From contig NZ_CP075189.1 in the NCBI RefSeq assembly GCF_020510565.1, forward strand, positions 3,648,501 through 3,712,500: a stretch of 64,000 bases of DNA, read 5' to 3'. Origin of the DNA: Ferribacterium limneticum. Lineage in GTDB: Bacteria; Pseudomonadota; Gammaproteobacteria; Burkholderiales; Rhodocyclaceae. The position numbers and the translations under genes are program-made. Shown here piece by piece: positions 56,346 through 64,000 of this stretch (its first letter is position 1; each line of letters opens with the position of its first letter). A model generated the notes under the pieces. That model worked only from the letters and a program-made list of their open reading frames with translations. It was not told the origin of the DNA and searched no databases.

Positions 56346-57179
56346 TTAATGCTGGCAGCCAGTACAGTAATAGGTGCTCCGCCCGGCCTGACGAATTTGT
56401 CTGACCACCCCACCACAGCGCAAGCAGGGTTGTCCGGCCCGGTCATAGACGCCGGCCTGGATCTGGAACCAGCCGGCACTGCCGTCGCTGTGCACGTAAT
56501 CGCGAATACTGCTGCCGCCCGCCGCAATGGCATCCGACAAGGTTTCGCGAATGGCCGCCACGAGCAGTTCATAGCGCGCCCGGCTGATCCGGTTGGCGGC
56601 CCGCAGCGGCGAAATGCCGGCGCGGAACAGACTCTCCGAGGCGTAGATATTGCCGATGCCGACGACCAGATGACTGTCCATGAGGGTCGGCTTGATCGGC
56701 CCGCTGCGTTTCGAAATTGACGAAAAAATCCGGTTGACCGTGAAATCGTCCGACAAGGGTTCGATCCCCTGCGTTGCCAGCAAGGGATGCAGCTCAGCCG
56801 CCGCGGGCGGCCCCGGTTGCCAGAGCACGACACCGAAACGGCGCGGATCGGCCAGACGCAAACTCTGCCCGGCCAGCACCAGATCGAAATGGTCATGCTT
56901 GGCCGGAGGCTGGTCGCGCGACACGAAACGCAGGTTGCCCGACATCCCGAGATGAACAATCAGGCTCCCTTCAATACCCGTGCGCTGACAGTCGATCAGC
57001 AGGTACTTGCCACGCCGGCGCACAGCGGCGATGCGGCAGCCCGGCAACAACTCGATCAACTCCCGCGGAATCTCCTGACGCAGCTTCGGCGCACGAATAA
57101 CCACGCCCTCGATCAGCGCACCTTCGAGCTCCGGCGCCAAGCCGCGACGACATACTTCCACCTCCGGCAATTCCGGCAT
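56346..57179 (-). CDS. mutM: Formamidopyrimidine-DNA glycosylase
   Basis: A 277-residue base-excision glycosylase that removes 8-oxoguanine. N-terminal PELPEVEVCRRGL supplies the catalytic proline and glutamate; the H2TH region SDAIAAGGSSIRDYV and a C-terminal zinc finger (CLRCGG and YYCTGCQ) are intact. Between LSDDF and PTLMDSHLVVGIGNIYASE the sequence is TVNRIFSSISKRSG, encoded by a copy of the dispersed repeat; E. coli MutM has a same-length but different segment there (recalled alignment). Confidence 0.95.
   Translation of the reverse strand: MPELPEVEVCRRGLAPELEGALIEGVVIRAPKLRQEIPRELIELLPGCRIAAVRRRGKYLLIDCQRTGIEGSLIVHLGMSGNLRFVSRDQPPAKHDHFDLVLAGQSLRLADPRRFGVVLWQPGPPAAAELHPLLATQGIEPLSDDFTVNRIFSSISKRSGPIKPTLMDSHLVVGIGNIYASESLFRAGISPLRAANRISRARYELLVAAIRETLSDAIAAGGSSIRDYVHSDGSAGWFQIQAGVYDRAGQPCLRCGGVVRQIRQAGRSTYYCTGCQH
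56709..56743 (+). repeat. Dispersed bipartite repeat, copy 12 (inside mutM)
   Basis: TTTCGAAATTGACGAAAAAA then TCCGGTTGACCGTGA. The left half is diverged but the right half is exact. The coding strand of mutM is the reverse complement. Confidence 0.8.
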
Positions 57180-57290
57180 TGCTTGTTCCTCCGGGCAAAC
57201 CCAAATAACATCACAAACTTATCGGATTCTATGCGTTCCAATAAGCAATTCTGGCGCGAACATCGCGCAAACCTCGATCGAAAGCCGTCC

Positions 57291-59006
57291 ATGCAACTGA
57301 AGCGAATCGCTGCCGCCCTCACCCTCACCCTGGGCCTGACCCACGGTGGATACGGCCTGGCCGCCGGCGAAGCCCCCGCCAAACCAGCCGACAAGCGCCC
57401 GAGCACCCAGGCCGCCTCGGAAGACCTGCTGGCGCGCACGGTTTTCCAGGCTCTGGTCGGCGAATTTGCACTGCAGCGCGGCGACGCCAAACTCGGCTCC
57501 GACGCGTGGACTGATCTTGCCCAGCGCACGCGCGACCCAAAAGTCCTCGCCCGGGCCACGGAAGTAGCCGGCTTCGCCCGCCAGTTCGACCGCGCCCTCG
57601 AACTATCCAAATTATGGCTCGAAGTCGAGCCCGACTCGACCAAAGCCCGGCAATCCCAGTCCTCGCTGTTGATCCTTGCCAACCGCCTCGACGAACTCGC
57701 CCCGCAATTGGCGGCCCTGCTCGCCCAGGACAAGCCCAATCTGGGCAACAACCTGATGCATCTCAACCGCATGCTGGCCCGGCACACCGACAAAAAAGCC
57801 GTCCAGTCACTGGTCGACCGCCTTGCCGCCCCCTACGACGACCTACCTGAAGCCCATTTCGCCATGGCCCAGGCCGCCGCCAATGCCAACGACAACCTGC
57901 GCGCACTGAACGAAACCGAAAAATCCCTGCAACTTCGCCCGGATTGGGAAAGCGCCGCGCTCGCCCGCGCCCAGCTCCAGACCCGGTTATCGCCCCAAAC
58001 CGCCATCGACAGCCTGAGCACTTTCGTCGACGCCAACCCAGCCGGCCGTGATGCCCGCTTGGCGCTCGCCCGCCTGCTCATCAGCGAAAAACGCTATGAC
58101 GAAGCCCGCCGCCATTTTGATCGCCTGATCAAGGACAACCCGGACAATCCGGACGTCATCTACCCGGTCGCCATGCTTGCCTTGCAGCAAGGCGACACGA
58201 CAACCGGACGGACCCAACTCGAGCACCTGTTGACCACCGATTTCGCCGACAAGAGCACCATTCATTTCTTCCTCGGCCAACTCGACCAGGAGCAGAACAA
58301 GACGGAAGCAGCAGCTGAACATTACCGCCAGGTCACCGTCGGCGAGCAATACATCGCCGCCCGCTCCCGGCTGGCCCAAATCCTCCTGCAACAAGGCAAG
58401 ACCAATGAAGCCCGGGAACTGCTGCACAACACGCGCGGCGGCACGGCAGCCGAACGGACCCAATTGATCCTCGCCGAATCGCAGATCCTGCGCGAAGCCG
58501 GCCGCCACAACGACGCCTACATCGTTCTCGACCTTGCCCTGACTGCCCAGCCGGACAACCCGGAACTGCTTTACGAAGCGGCGCTGACCGCCGAGCGCAT
58601 AGGCAAGCCCGAAATTCTCGAAATCCATCTCAAGCACCTGCTGGCGATCAAACCAGACCACGCCCACGCCCTCAACGCGCTCGGCTATTCGTTGACTGAA
58701 CGCAACATCCGCCTGCCGGAAGCCCAAGAACTGATTACCAAGGCGCTTGGCCTGACGCCGGAAGATCCCTTCATCATGGACAGCATGGGCTGGGTGCTCT
58801 ACCGCCAGGGCAAGCTGCCGGAAGCACTGCAGACGCTCGAACAGGCCTATCGCATCAAGGCTGACCCCGAAATCGCCGCCCACCTCGGCGAAGTACTGTG
58901 GCAAATGAACCGCAAGGACGACGCCCGCCGTATCCTGCAGGAAGCCACCAAGGCCCATCCGGGCAACGAAGTCCTGAACGGCGCCGTCAAGAAATACCTG
59001 CCTTGA
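57291..59006 (+). CDS. TPR-repeat protein, probably exported
   Basis: A 571-residue protein built of tetratricopeptide repeats, with clear units such as DEARRHFDRLIKDNPDNPDVIYPVAMLALQ-type helices and a C-terminal ALNALGYSLTERNIRLPEAQELITKALGLTPEDPFIMDSMGWVLYRQG region. The ATG at 57291 gives a signal peptide (ALTLTLGLTHGGYGLAA); an ATG at 57231 would add a 20-residue basic leader. It is widely seen directly upstream of lolB and ispE in betaproteobacteria, with a suspected envelope role. Ends in a TTGA overlap with lolB. Confidence 0.85.
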   Translation: MQLKRIAAALTLTLGLTHGGYGLAAGEAPAKPADKRPSTQAASEDLLARTVFQALVGEFALQRGDAKLGSDAWTDLAQRTRDPKVLARATEVAGFARQFDRALELSKLWLEVEPDSTKARQSQSSLLILANRLDELAPQLAALLAQDKPNLGNNLMHLNRMLARHTDKKAVQSLVDRLAAPYDDLPEAHFAMAQAAANANDNLRALNETEKSLQLRPDWESAALARAQLQTRLSPQTAIDSLSTFVDANPAGRDARLALARLLISEKRYDEARRHFDRLIKDNPDNPDVIYPVAMLALQQGDTTTGRTQLEHLLTTDFADKSTIHFFLGQLDQEQNKTEAAAEHYRQVTVGEQYIAARSRLAQILLQQGKTNEARELLHNTRGGTAAERTQLILAESQILREAGRHNDAYIVLDLALTAQPDNPELLYEAALTAERIGKPEILEIHLKHLLAIKPDHAHALNALGYSLTERNIRLPEAQELITKALGLTPEDPFIMDSMGWVLYRQGKLPEALQTLEQAYRIKADPEIAAHLGEVLWQMNRKDDARRILQEATKAHPGNEVLNGAVKKYLP

Positions 59007-59575
59007 AATTACGCATCACCCTGCTGCTGGCGGCCAGCCTGCTGACCGCTTGCGCCAGCACGCCACCGGCCCGACTGGCCGCCCGCGACAATATCCGCGA
59101 CTTTGCACTGGAAGGCCGCTTCGCACTACGCGTCACGCTGCCCGGCCAGGCCGTGCAAAACTCCGGCGGCCGCCTGACCTGGACACACCAGAACCGCAGC
59201 GACCGCGTGCTGCTCTCCAGCCCGCTCGGCTACGGTCTGGCCGAAATCGAAACGACACCGGGAATTTCCCGCCTGCGTACGGCCGAAGGCAAAACCAGCG
59301 AAGCAAGCGACCCCGACACGCTGATCGAAGAGGTCACCGGCCAGCGCCTGCCGGTCAGCCGCCTCCCCGCCTGGCTGCTCGGTCGTTCGGGCGGAACGGC
59401 TCGGATCGAGTCAGACGCCCATGGCCGCCCAGCCCGACTAAACGAAGACGGCTGGCAAGTAGACTATGCCTTTGAAGACGACAGCCCGAACGCCCTGCCC
59501 AGCCGCCTGACCCTGTCGCGCAATGGTGAAATCGAACTGCGCCTGCGCATCGAGGAATGGAAAGAAACGCCGTGA
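59003..59575 (+). CDS. lolB: Outer-membrane lipoprotein LolB
   Basis: A 190-residue lipoprotein with lipobox LLTAC and the LolB fold pattern (FALEGRFALRVTLPGQAVQNSGGRLTWTHQN, LGYGLAEIET, RLPVSRLPAWLLG, WQVDYAFED). LolB inserts lipoproteins into the outer membrane after delivery by LolA. Start is TTG at 59003 overlapping the TPR gene stop as TTGA; the next gene begins with a GTGA overlap. Confidence 0.93.
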   Translation: MKLRITLLLAASLLTACASTPPARLAARDNIRDFALEGRFALRVTLPGQAVQNSGGRLTWTHQNRSDRVLLSSPLGYGLAEIETTPGISRLRTAEGKTSEASDPDTLIEEVTGQRLPVSRLPAWLLGRSGGTARIESDAHGRPARLNEDGWQVDYAFEDDSPNALPSRLTLSRNGEIELRLRIEEWKETP

Positions 59576-60420
59576 GCGACTGGAACTGGCACAGCGCCTG
59601 GCCTGCCCCGGCCAAACTGAATCTGTTCCTGCACGTCGTCGGCCGGCGGGCTGACGGCTACCACCTGCTGCAAACCGTCTTCCGCTTCATCGACCGCGCC
59701 GACACACTGCGTTTCGACCCACGCAGCGATGACAAAATCGTTCTCGCCACACCCATTCCCGGCGTCCCGGCCGACAGCGACCTGACCGTCCGCGCCGCCC
59801 GCCTGCTGCAGGAAACCACGGGCTGCCGGCAAGGCGCGACCATCCACCTCGACAAGCAACTGCCGATGGGCGGCGGGCTGGGCGGCGGATCGTCCGATGC
59901 CGCGACCGTACTGCTTGCCCTGAACCATCTGTGGCAGACCGGCTGCAGCCGGCCTGAACTGGAAAAAATCGGCCTTGTGCTCGGCGCCGATGTCCCGGTT
60001 TTCATCCATGGCCGCAACACCTTCGCCGAAGGCGTCGGCGAAGCCTTTACCGACGTCGACCTGCCAGCAGAAAGTTATCTGGTTCTGCATCCTGCGGTCC
60101 ACGTGCCAACTGCGGCCATTTTCGGCGCCCCCGAACTGAAGCGCGACACCGCGACCATTCGCCCGACAGACTGGCAGCACGGGGATGGCCACAACGACCT
60201 CGAAGTCGTCGCCTGCGCCAAATTCCCGACGGTGGCTGAACATCTGGACTGGCTCAAAAGCCGCGCCCCACACGCCATGATGACCGGCTCCGGCGCCTGC
60301 GTCTTCGCCGGCTTTCCCCGACGCAGCGAGGCCGAGGCCCTTCTGGCAAGCCTTCCGGCCGGCATGCAGGGCTGGATTGCCGATGGCCTGCCCGAACATC
60401 CGCTGGCAAAAATTCGCTGA
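59572..60420 (+). CDS. ispE: 4-diphosphocytidyl-2-C-methyl-D-erythritol kinase
   Basis: GHMP-kinase of the non-mevalonate isoprenoid pathway. The 282-residue protein has [21 protein letters not shown], the ATP loop [21 protein letters not shown] and SGACVFAGF. The GTG at 59572, in a GTGA overlap with the lolB stop, gives the family length; an ATG at 59557 would add five residues. Confidence 0.95.
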   Translation: MSDWNWHSAWPAPAKLNLFLHVVGRRADGYHLLQTVFRFIDRADTLRFDPRSDDKIVLATPIPGVPADSDLTVRAARLLQETTGCRQGATIHLDKQLPMGGGLGGGSSDAATVLLALNHLWQTGCSRPELEKIGLVLGADVPVFIHGRNTFAEGVGEAFTDVDLPAESYLVLHPAVHVPTAAIFGAPELKRDTATIRPTDWQHGDGHNDLEVVACAKFPTVAEHLDWLKSRAPHAMMTGSGACVFAGFPRRSEAEALLASLPAGMQGWIADGLPEHPLAKIR

Positions 60421-60424
60421 GGGG

Positions 60425-60454
60425 CTGGATTTCCCCAAAGAGCTCCTGTATTAT
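60425..60454 (+). promoter_or_regulatory. Possible promoter of tRNA-Gln
   Basis: TATTAT (60449-60454) as -10, about 40 bp upstream of the tRNA, with a poor -35 (CTGGAT, 18-base spacing). Confidence 0.35.
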
Positions 60455-60494
60455 TCGCGCCTCGCTCGGACGCGAACCCGTTCGAGCAACCCGC

Positions 60495-60571
60495 TGGGGA
60501 GTCGCCAAGTTGGTCAAGGCACCGGATTTTGATTCCGGCATTCGAAGGTTCGAATCCTTCTTCCCCAGCCA
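60495..60571 (+). tRNA. tRNA-Gln (anticodon TTG)
   Basis: A 77-base tRNA with encoded CCA. The acceptor stem pairs TGGGGAG with the 3' TTCCCCA. The anticodon arm is CCGGA TTTTGAT TCCGG with TTG at the anticodon. The T arm is GAAGG TTCGAAT CCTTC. It lies between ispE and prs, the usual place in betaproteobacteria. Confidence 0.97.
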
Positions 60572-60662
60572 AGTTTCCTTCGGGCAGGTCACAAGCCTGC
60601 CCGATTTTCATTGTGGCGGGCAAATGCACGTAAGCATGCAGAAGGTCCGGAGGAATGTGGGA

Positions 60663-61613
60663 ATGGCCTACAACAGCTTGATGGTCTTCACCGGCAATGC
60701 CAATCCAAAACTGGCTGCCGATGTTGCAACGCAACTCAGTGTCGATCTCGGCCGTGCCAACGTCGGCCGTTTTTCCGATGGCGAAGTCAGTGTCGAGCTG
60801 CAGGAACACGTTCGTGGGCGCGACATTTTCGTGCTGCAATCCACTTGCGCTCCGTGCAACGATAACCTGATGGAACTGTTGGTTATCGTTGATTCGCTCA
60901 AGCGTGCCTCGGCCGGCCGCATTACCGCCGCCATCCCCTATTTCGGCTACGCCCGCCAGGATCGCCGTTCGCGTTCGTCGCGCGTGCCCATCGCCGCCAA
61001 GCTCGTCGCCAACATGCTCGTCGCCTCCGGCGTCGACCGTGTGCTGACCATGGACCTGCACGCCGAACAAATTCAGGGCTTCTTCGACATTCCGGTCGAC
61101 AACATCTACGGCCTGCCGATCCTGCTCGACGACATCCAGAAGCAACATTACGAAAACCCGATGGTCGTTTCGCCCGACCACGGCGGCGTAGTCCGTGCCC
61201 GTTCGCTGGCCAAGCGTCTCGAATGCGACCTGGCGATCATCGACAAGCGTCGCCCGAAGGCCAACGTTTCCGAAGTGATGAACATCATCGGTGAAGTCGA
61301 TGGCCGCACCTGCATCATCATGGACGACATGGTCGACACCGCCGGCACCCTGTGCAAGGCCGCCACTGCCCTGAAGGCCAATGGCGCCAAGAAGGTCGTT
61401 GCCTACTGTACGCACCCGGTGCTGTCCGGCCCGGCTGTCGAGCGCGTCAACAGTTCCGACCTCGATGCCTTGGTCGTCACTGACACCATTCCACTGCGCG
61501 ACGATGCTGCTGCCTGCCCGCGCATCCGTCAGCTTTCCGTGGCCGAAATCATGGCCGAAACCATTCGCCGCATCAGCAACGACGACTCCGTCTCGTCGCT
61601 GTTCATCGATTAA
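60663..61613 (+). CDS. prs: Ribose-phosphate pyrophosphokinase
   Basis: Makes PRPP from ribose 5-phosphate and ATP. The 316 residues include [59 protein letters not shown] and the PRPP loop [15 protein letters not shown]. The ATG at 60663 is 9 bases from GGAGG; upstream in-frame ATGs fall near the tRNA and are not used. Confidence 0.97.
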   Translation: MAYNSLMVFTGNANPKLAADVATQLSVDLGRANVGRFSDGEVSVELQEHVRGRDIFVLQSTCAPCNDNLMELLVIVDSLKRASAGRITAAIPYFGYARQDRRSRSSRVPIAAKLVANMLVASGVDRVLTMDLHAEQIQGFFDIPVDNIYGLPILLDDIQKQHYENPMVVSPDHGGVVRARSLAKRLECDLAIIDKRRPKANVSEVMNIIGEVDGRTCIIMDDMVDTAGTLCKAATALKANGAKKVVAYCTHPVLSGPAVERVNSSDLDALVVTDTIPLRDDAAACPRIRQLSVAEIMAETIRRISNDDSVSSLFID

Positions 61614-61669
61614 GTTTTTTTAACCTTCCCGTTCTGGTCGCGGACCGGGAAAACTATTGGAGTATCACC

Positions 61670-62275
61670 ATGCAATTTGAACTTATCGCCCAAGCGCGTA
61701 CGCTGCAGGGAACGGGTGCGAGCCGCCGCCTGCGTCGCGCTGGCACCGTCCCGGGTATTGTTTACGGTGGCGAAGCCGCCCCGCAAGCCATCGAAGTCGT
61801 CCACAACGACCTGCTGCTCAAGCTGAAGAAAGAGGCTTTCCATTCTTCCGTCGTCAACCTCGTCGTTGATGGCAAGAAGGAACAAGTCCTGCTGCGCGAT
61901 TACCAGATGCACGCCTATCGTCCGCTGGTTCTGCACATCGACTTCCAGCGCGTTGATGCCACGCACGAACTGCACATCAAGGTGCCGCTGCACTTCACCA
62001 ACGAAGAAGTTGGCCCGGGCGTCAAGCTCAACGGCGGTCTGGTCAACCACGTCATCACCGAAGTCGACGTGCATTGCCTGGCCAAGGATCTGCCCGAGTT
62101 CGTCGAAGTCGACCTGTCCGCACTGAATGTCGGCGACAGCATCCACCTCTCCCAGCTCAAGCTGCCGAACGGCGTCAAGCTGGTTGCCCACGCTACTGAC
62201 GACGTCGTCGTCGGTATCGTTGCCGGCAAGGTTGGCGCTGCTGACGCCGCTGAAGGCGAAGCTGCTGCCGAGTAA
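61670..62275 (+). CDS. rplY: 50S ribosomal protein L25 (CTC type)
   Basis: A 201-residue long form of L25 with an N-terminal 5S rRNA-binding domain ([43 protein letters not shown]) and a C-terminal CTC/TL5 domain ([25 protein letters not shown]) plus an Ala/Glu-rich tail. Ribosome site TTGGAG. Between prs and pth as usual. Confidence 0.97.
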   Translation: MQFELIAQARTLQGTGASRRLRRAGTVPGIVYGGEAAPQAIEVVHNDLLLKLKKEAFHSSVVNLVVDGKKEQVLLRDYQMHAYRPLVLHIDFQRVDATHELHIKVPLHFTNEEVGPGVKLNGGLVNHVITEVDVHCLAKDLPEFVEVDLSALNVGDSIHLSQLKLPNGVKLVAHATDDVVVGIVAGKVGAADAAEGEAAAE

Positions 62276-62296
62276 TTTCCGGCATCCTGCAGTCAT

Positions 62297-62331
62297 AGCC
62301 GCCGCTGGCATCATGCCGCCGGCGGCTTTTT
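62297..62331 (+). terminator. Terminator after rplY
   Basis: AGCCGCCG and CGGCGGCT arms followed by TTTTT, 22 bp past the rplY stop and just before pth. Confidence 0.75.
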
Positions 62332-62345
62332 CGCACTTATAGCCC

Positions 62346-62924
62346 ATGAACCCACCTCGCCTGATCGTCGGCCTCGGCAACCCCGGCCCGGAATATGAAG
62401 CGACCCGACACAACGTCGGCTTCTGGTTTGTCGACCATCTGGCTGACAAACTGAAGGCTTCACTCGCCCCGCAGGCCAAGTTCTACGGCAAGGCGGCGCG
62501 CGTCGGCGAAACCTGGCTGCTGCAGCCGATGACCTTCATGAACCGCTCGGGCCAGTCGGTGGCGGCGCTGGCCAATTTCTACAAGATTCCCCCGGAAGAG
62601 ATTCTCGTCATCCACGACGAGCTCGACCTGCCCCCCGGCGGCATTCGCCTCAAGCAGGGCGGCGGCAACGGCGGGCACAACGGCCTGAAAGATATCCAGG
62701 CCAAACTCGGCACACCGGACTTCTGGCGCCTGCGCCTTGGCATTGGCCACCCGCGCACACTCGGCCTGTCCCAGCAGGTCGTCGATTTCGTGCTGCACCA
62801 GCCGCGCAAGGATGAGCTGCCGGATATCGAACACGCCCTCGCCCGCTGCCTGCTGGCGTGGCCCAAACTCGCCGCCGGAGATTTTGCCGGCGCCCAGCAA
62901 CAGTTGCACGGCAAAGCCGTTTAG
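62346..62924 (+). CDS. pth: Peptidyl-tRNA hydrolase
   Basis: A 192-residue esterase that frees tRNA from dropped-off peptidyl-tRNA. Motifs are [24 protein letters not shown] with the catalytic histidine, [42 protein letters not shown], and GIGHP. Follows rplY and precedes ychF, the standard order. Confidence 0.97.
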   Translation: MNPPRLIVGLGNPGPEYEATRHNVGFWFVDHLADKLKASLAPQAKFYGKAARVGETWLLQPMTFMNRSGQSVAALANFYKIPPEEILVIHDELDLPPGGIRLKQGGGNGGHNGLKDIQAKLGTPDFWRLRLGIGHPRTLGLSQQVVDFVLHQPRKDELPDIEHALARCLLAWPKLAAGDFAGAQQQLHGKAV

Positions 62925-62947
62925 TTGGCAACCACTTAGGAAAACCC

Positions 62948-64000
62948 ATGTCTTTGAAATGCGGCATCGTCGGCCTGCCCAACGTCGGCAAATCCACCCT
63001 CTTCAATGCTCTGACCAAGTCAGGTATTGCGGCGGAAAACTACCCCTTCTGCACCATCGAGCCAAATGTCGGCATCGTTGAGGTGCCGGACAAGCGCATG
63101 GCCCAGCTCGCCGAGATCGTCAAGCCGCAGCGCATGCAGCCGGCCATCGTCGAATTCGTCGATATTGCCGGCCTCGTCGCCGGTGCCTCGAAGGGCGAAG
63201 GCCTGGGCAACCAGTTCCTGGCCAACATCCGCGAAACCGATGCCATCGTGCACGTCGTACGCTGCTTTGCCGACGACAACGTGATCCACGTTTCCGGTGG
63301 CGTCGACCCGCTGCGCGACATTGAGGTCATCGATACCGAACTGGCGCTGGCCGACATGGCCTCCGTTGAAAAGGCGCTCAATCGCTACCGCCGTCCGGCC
63401 AGTTCCGGCGACAAGGAAGCGAAGATTCTGGTGGCTGTGCTCGAACGCTGCTTTGCCCAGCTTGACCAGGCCAAGGGCGTACGTGCCCTCGATTTCTCCA
63501 AGGAAGAACTGGCGCTGCTCAAGCCGTTCTGCCTGATCACCGCCAAGCCGGTGCTCTACGTCGCCAACGTTGCCGAAAACGGCTTCGAAAACAACCCGCT
63601 CCTCGACGCCGTGCGCGCCCACGCAGCTACCGAGAAGGCCCAGGTCGTTTCTGTTTGTGCTGCCATCGAAGCTGAAATCGCCGATCTCGACGAAGAAGAG
63701 AAGCAGATGTTCCTGGCTGATCTCGGCCTCGAAGAACCGGGACTCGACCGCCTGATCCACGCCGGCTACAAGCTGCTTGGTCTGGCCACCTACTTCACGG
63801 CCGGCGTCAAGGAAGTACGCGCCTGGACCATTCATCAGGGCGACACCGCGCCGCAGGCGGCCGGCGTCATCCATACCGACTTCGAGCGTGGCTTCATCCG
63901 CGCCCAGACTATTGCCTTTGACGATTTCATTGCCTACAAGGGTGAGGCCGGCGCCAAGGAAGCGGGCAAGATGCGCGCCGAAGGCAAGGAGTACGTCGTC
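62948..64000 (+). CDS. ychF: YchF/OLA1-family GTPase/ATPase (3' end beyond the window)
   Basis: The first 351 codons are present; the family is about 363 residues, so only a few are missing. G1 is in [21 protein letters not shown]3 in [19 protein letters not shown], and the C-terminal TGS-type region has [38 protein letters not shown]. YchF prefers ATP and binds ribosomes. The gene runs off the window edge. Confidence 0.96.
   Translation, partial: MSLKCGIVGLPNVGKSTLFNALTKSGIAAENYPFCTIEPNVGIVEVPDKRMAQLAEIVKPQRMQPAIVEFVDIAGLVAGASKGEGLGNQFLANIRETDAIVHVVRCFADDNVIHVSGGVDPLRDIEVIDTELALADMASVEKALNRYRRPASSGDKEAKILVAVLERCFAQLDQAKGVRALDFSKEELALLKPFCLITAKPVLYVANVAENGFENNPLLDAVRAHAATEKAQVVSVCAAIEAEIADLDEEEKQMFLADLGLEEPGLDRLIHAGYKLLGLATYFTAGVKEVRAWTIHQGDTAPQAAGVIHTDFERGFIRAQTIAFDDFIAYKGEAGAKEAGKMRAEGKEYVV

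Overview
The window is about 64 kb of GC-rich, densely packed bacterial chromosome. Gene order and family content point to a betaproteobacterium of the Rhodocyclales, most like Dechloromonas or Azonexus. That placement rests on the clusters hemC-hemD-hemX-hemY, algZ-algR next to argH, yacG-zapD-coaE, lolB-ispE-tRNA-Gln-prs-rplY-pth-ychF and ftsY-ftsE-ftsX, together with PEP-CTERM surface proteins and a Nudix-ThiE fusion. It is inferred from memory of these families, not from a database search. Most of the window is housekeeping DNA. No rRNA, CRISPR array, insertion sequence or prophage is visible.

Layout. 1-3.2 kb: tetrapyrrole operon (minus). 3.2-7.6 kb: thioredoxin-fold protein, methyltransferase, a charged exported protein and aminopeptidase N. 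7.7-9.9 kb: FecA-like TonB receptor. 10-14.6 kb: response regulator, glutaredoxin-like membrane protein, AlgZ/AlgR, ArgH. 14.7-25.7 kb: the normally compact hemA-prfA-prmC-grxD neighbourhood, opened by two insertions. One is a response-regulator diguanylate cyclase between hemA and prfA. The other is a surface-protein and copper block between prfA and prmC, made of two paralogous Met/Cys-containing PEP-CTERM proteins, an OprC/NosA-like TonB copper receptor and a third PEP-CTERM protein. 25.7-29.7 kb: sulfate ABC importer sbp-cysT-cysW-cysA. 29.8-34.7 kb: Pal-like lipoprotein, small and hypothetical proteins, an ammonium transporter with a sigma-54/NtrC-type promoter, and MltA. 34.7-42.4 kb: DUF815 ATPase, Nudix-ThiE, YacG, ZapD, CoaE, SPOR protein, TrpB2, DOMON-like protein and a NamZ-like hydrolase. 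42.4-49.7 kb: hybrid sensor kinase with a PhnD-like sensor, Tat-lipoprotein FAD oxidase, FtsX/FtsE/FtsY. 49.8-54.2 kb: paired M16 peptidases with a small membrane protein between them, RsmD, CoaD, ferredoxin. 54.3-64 kb: dynamin-like GTPase, MutM, TPR protein, LolB, IspE, tRNA-Gln, Prs, L25, Pth, YchF (cut by the window edge).

The most unusual feature is a short dispersed DNA element. It has a T/A-rich palindromic left half (AATTTTGGCCAAAATT-like) joined to a strongly conserved right half TCCGGTTGACCGTGG, which itself contains CGGT-TG-ACCG. At least eleven copies occur in 56 kb. Six lie between genes; five lie inside or at the end of coding sequences (hemX, pepN, cysA, the FAD oxidase gene and mutM). 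There they are read through in frame, always with the same strand as coding strand, and in two cases they appear to replace family sequence rather than lengthen the protein. I do not recognise it as a named repeat family. The second candidate system is the copper locus, where two secreted, probably surface-anchored PEP-CTERM proteins share a Met/Cys motif and precede the OprC-like receptor.
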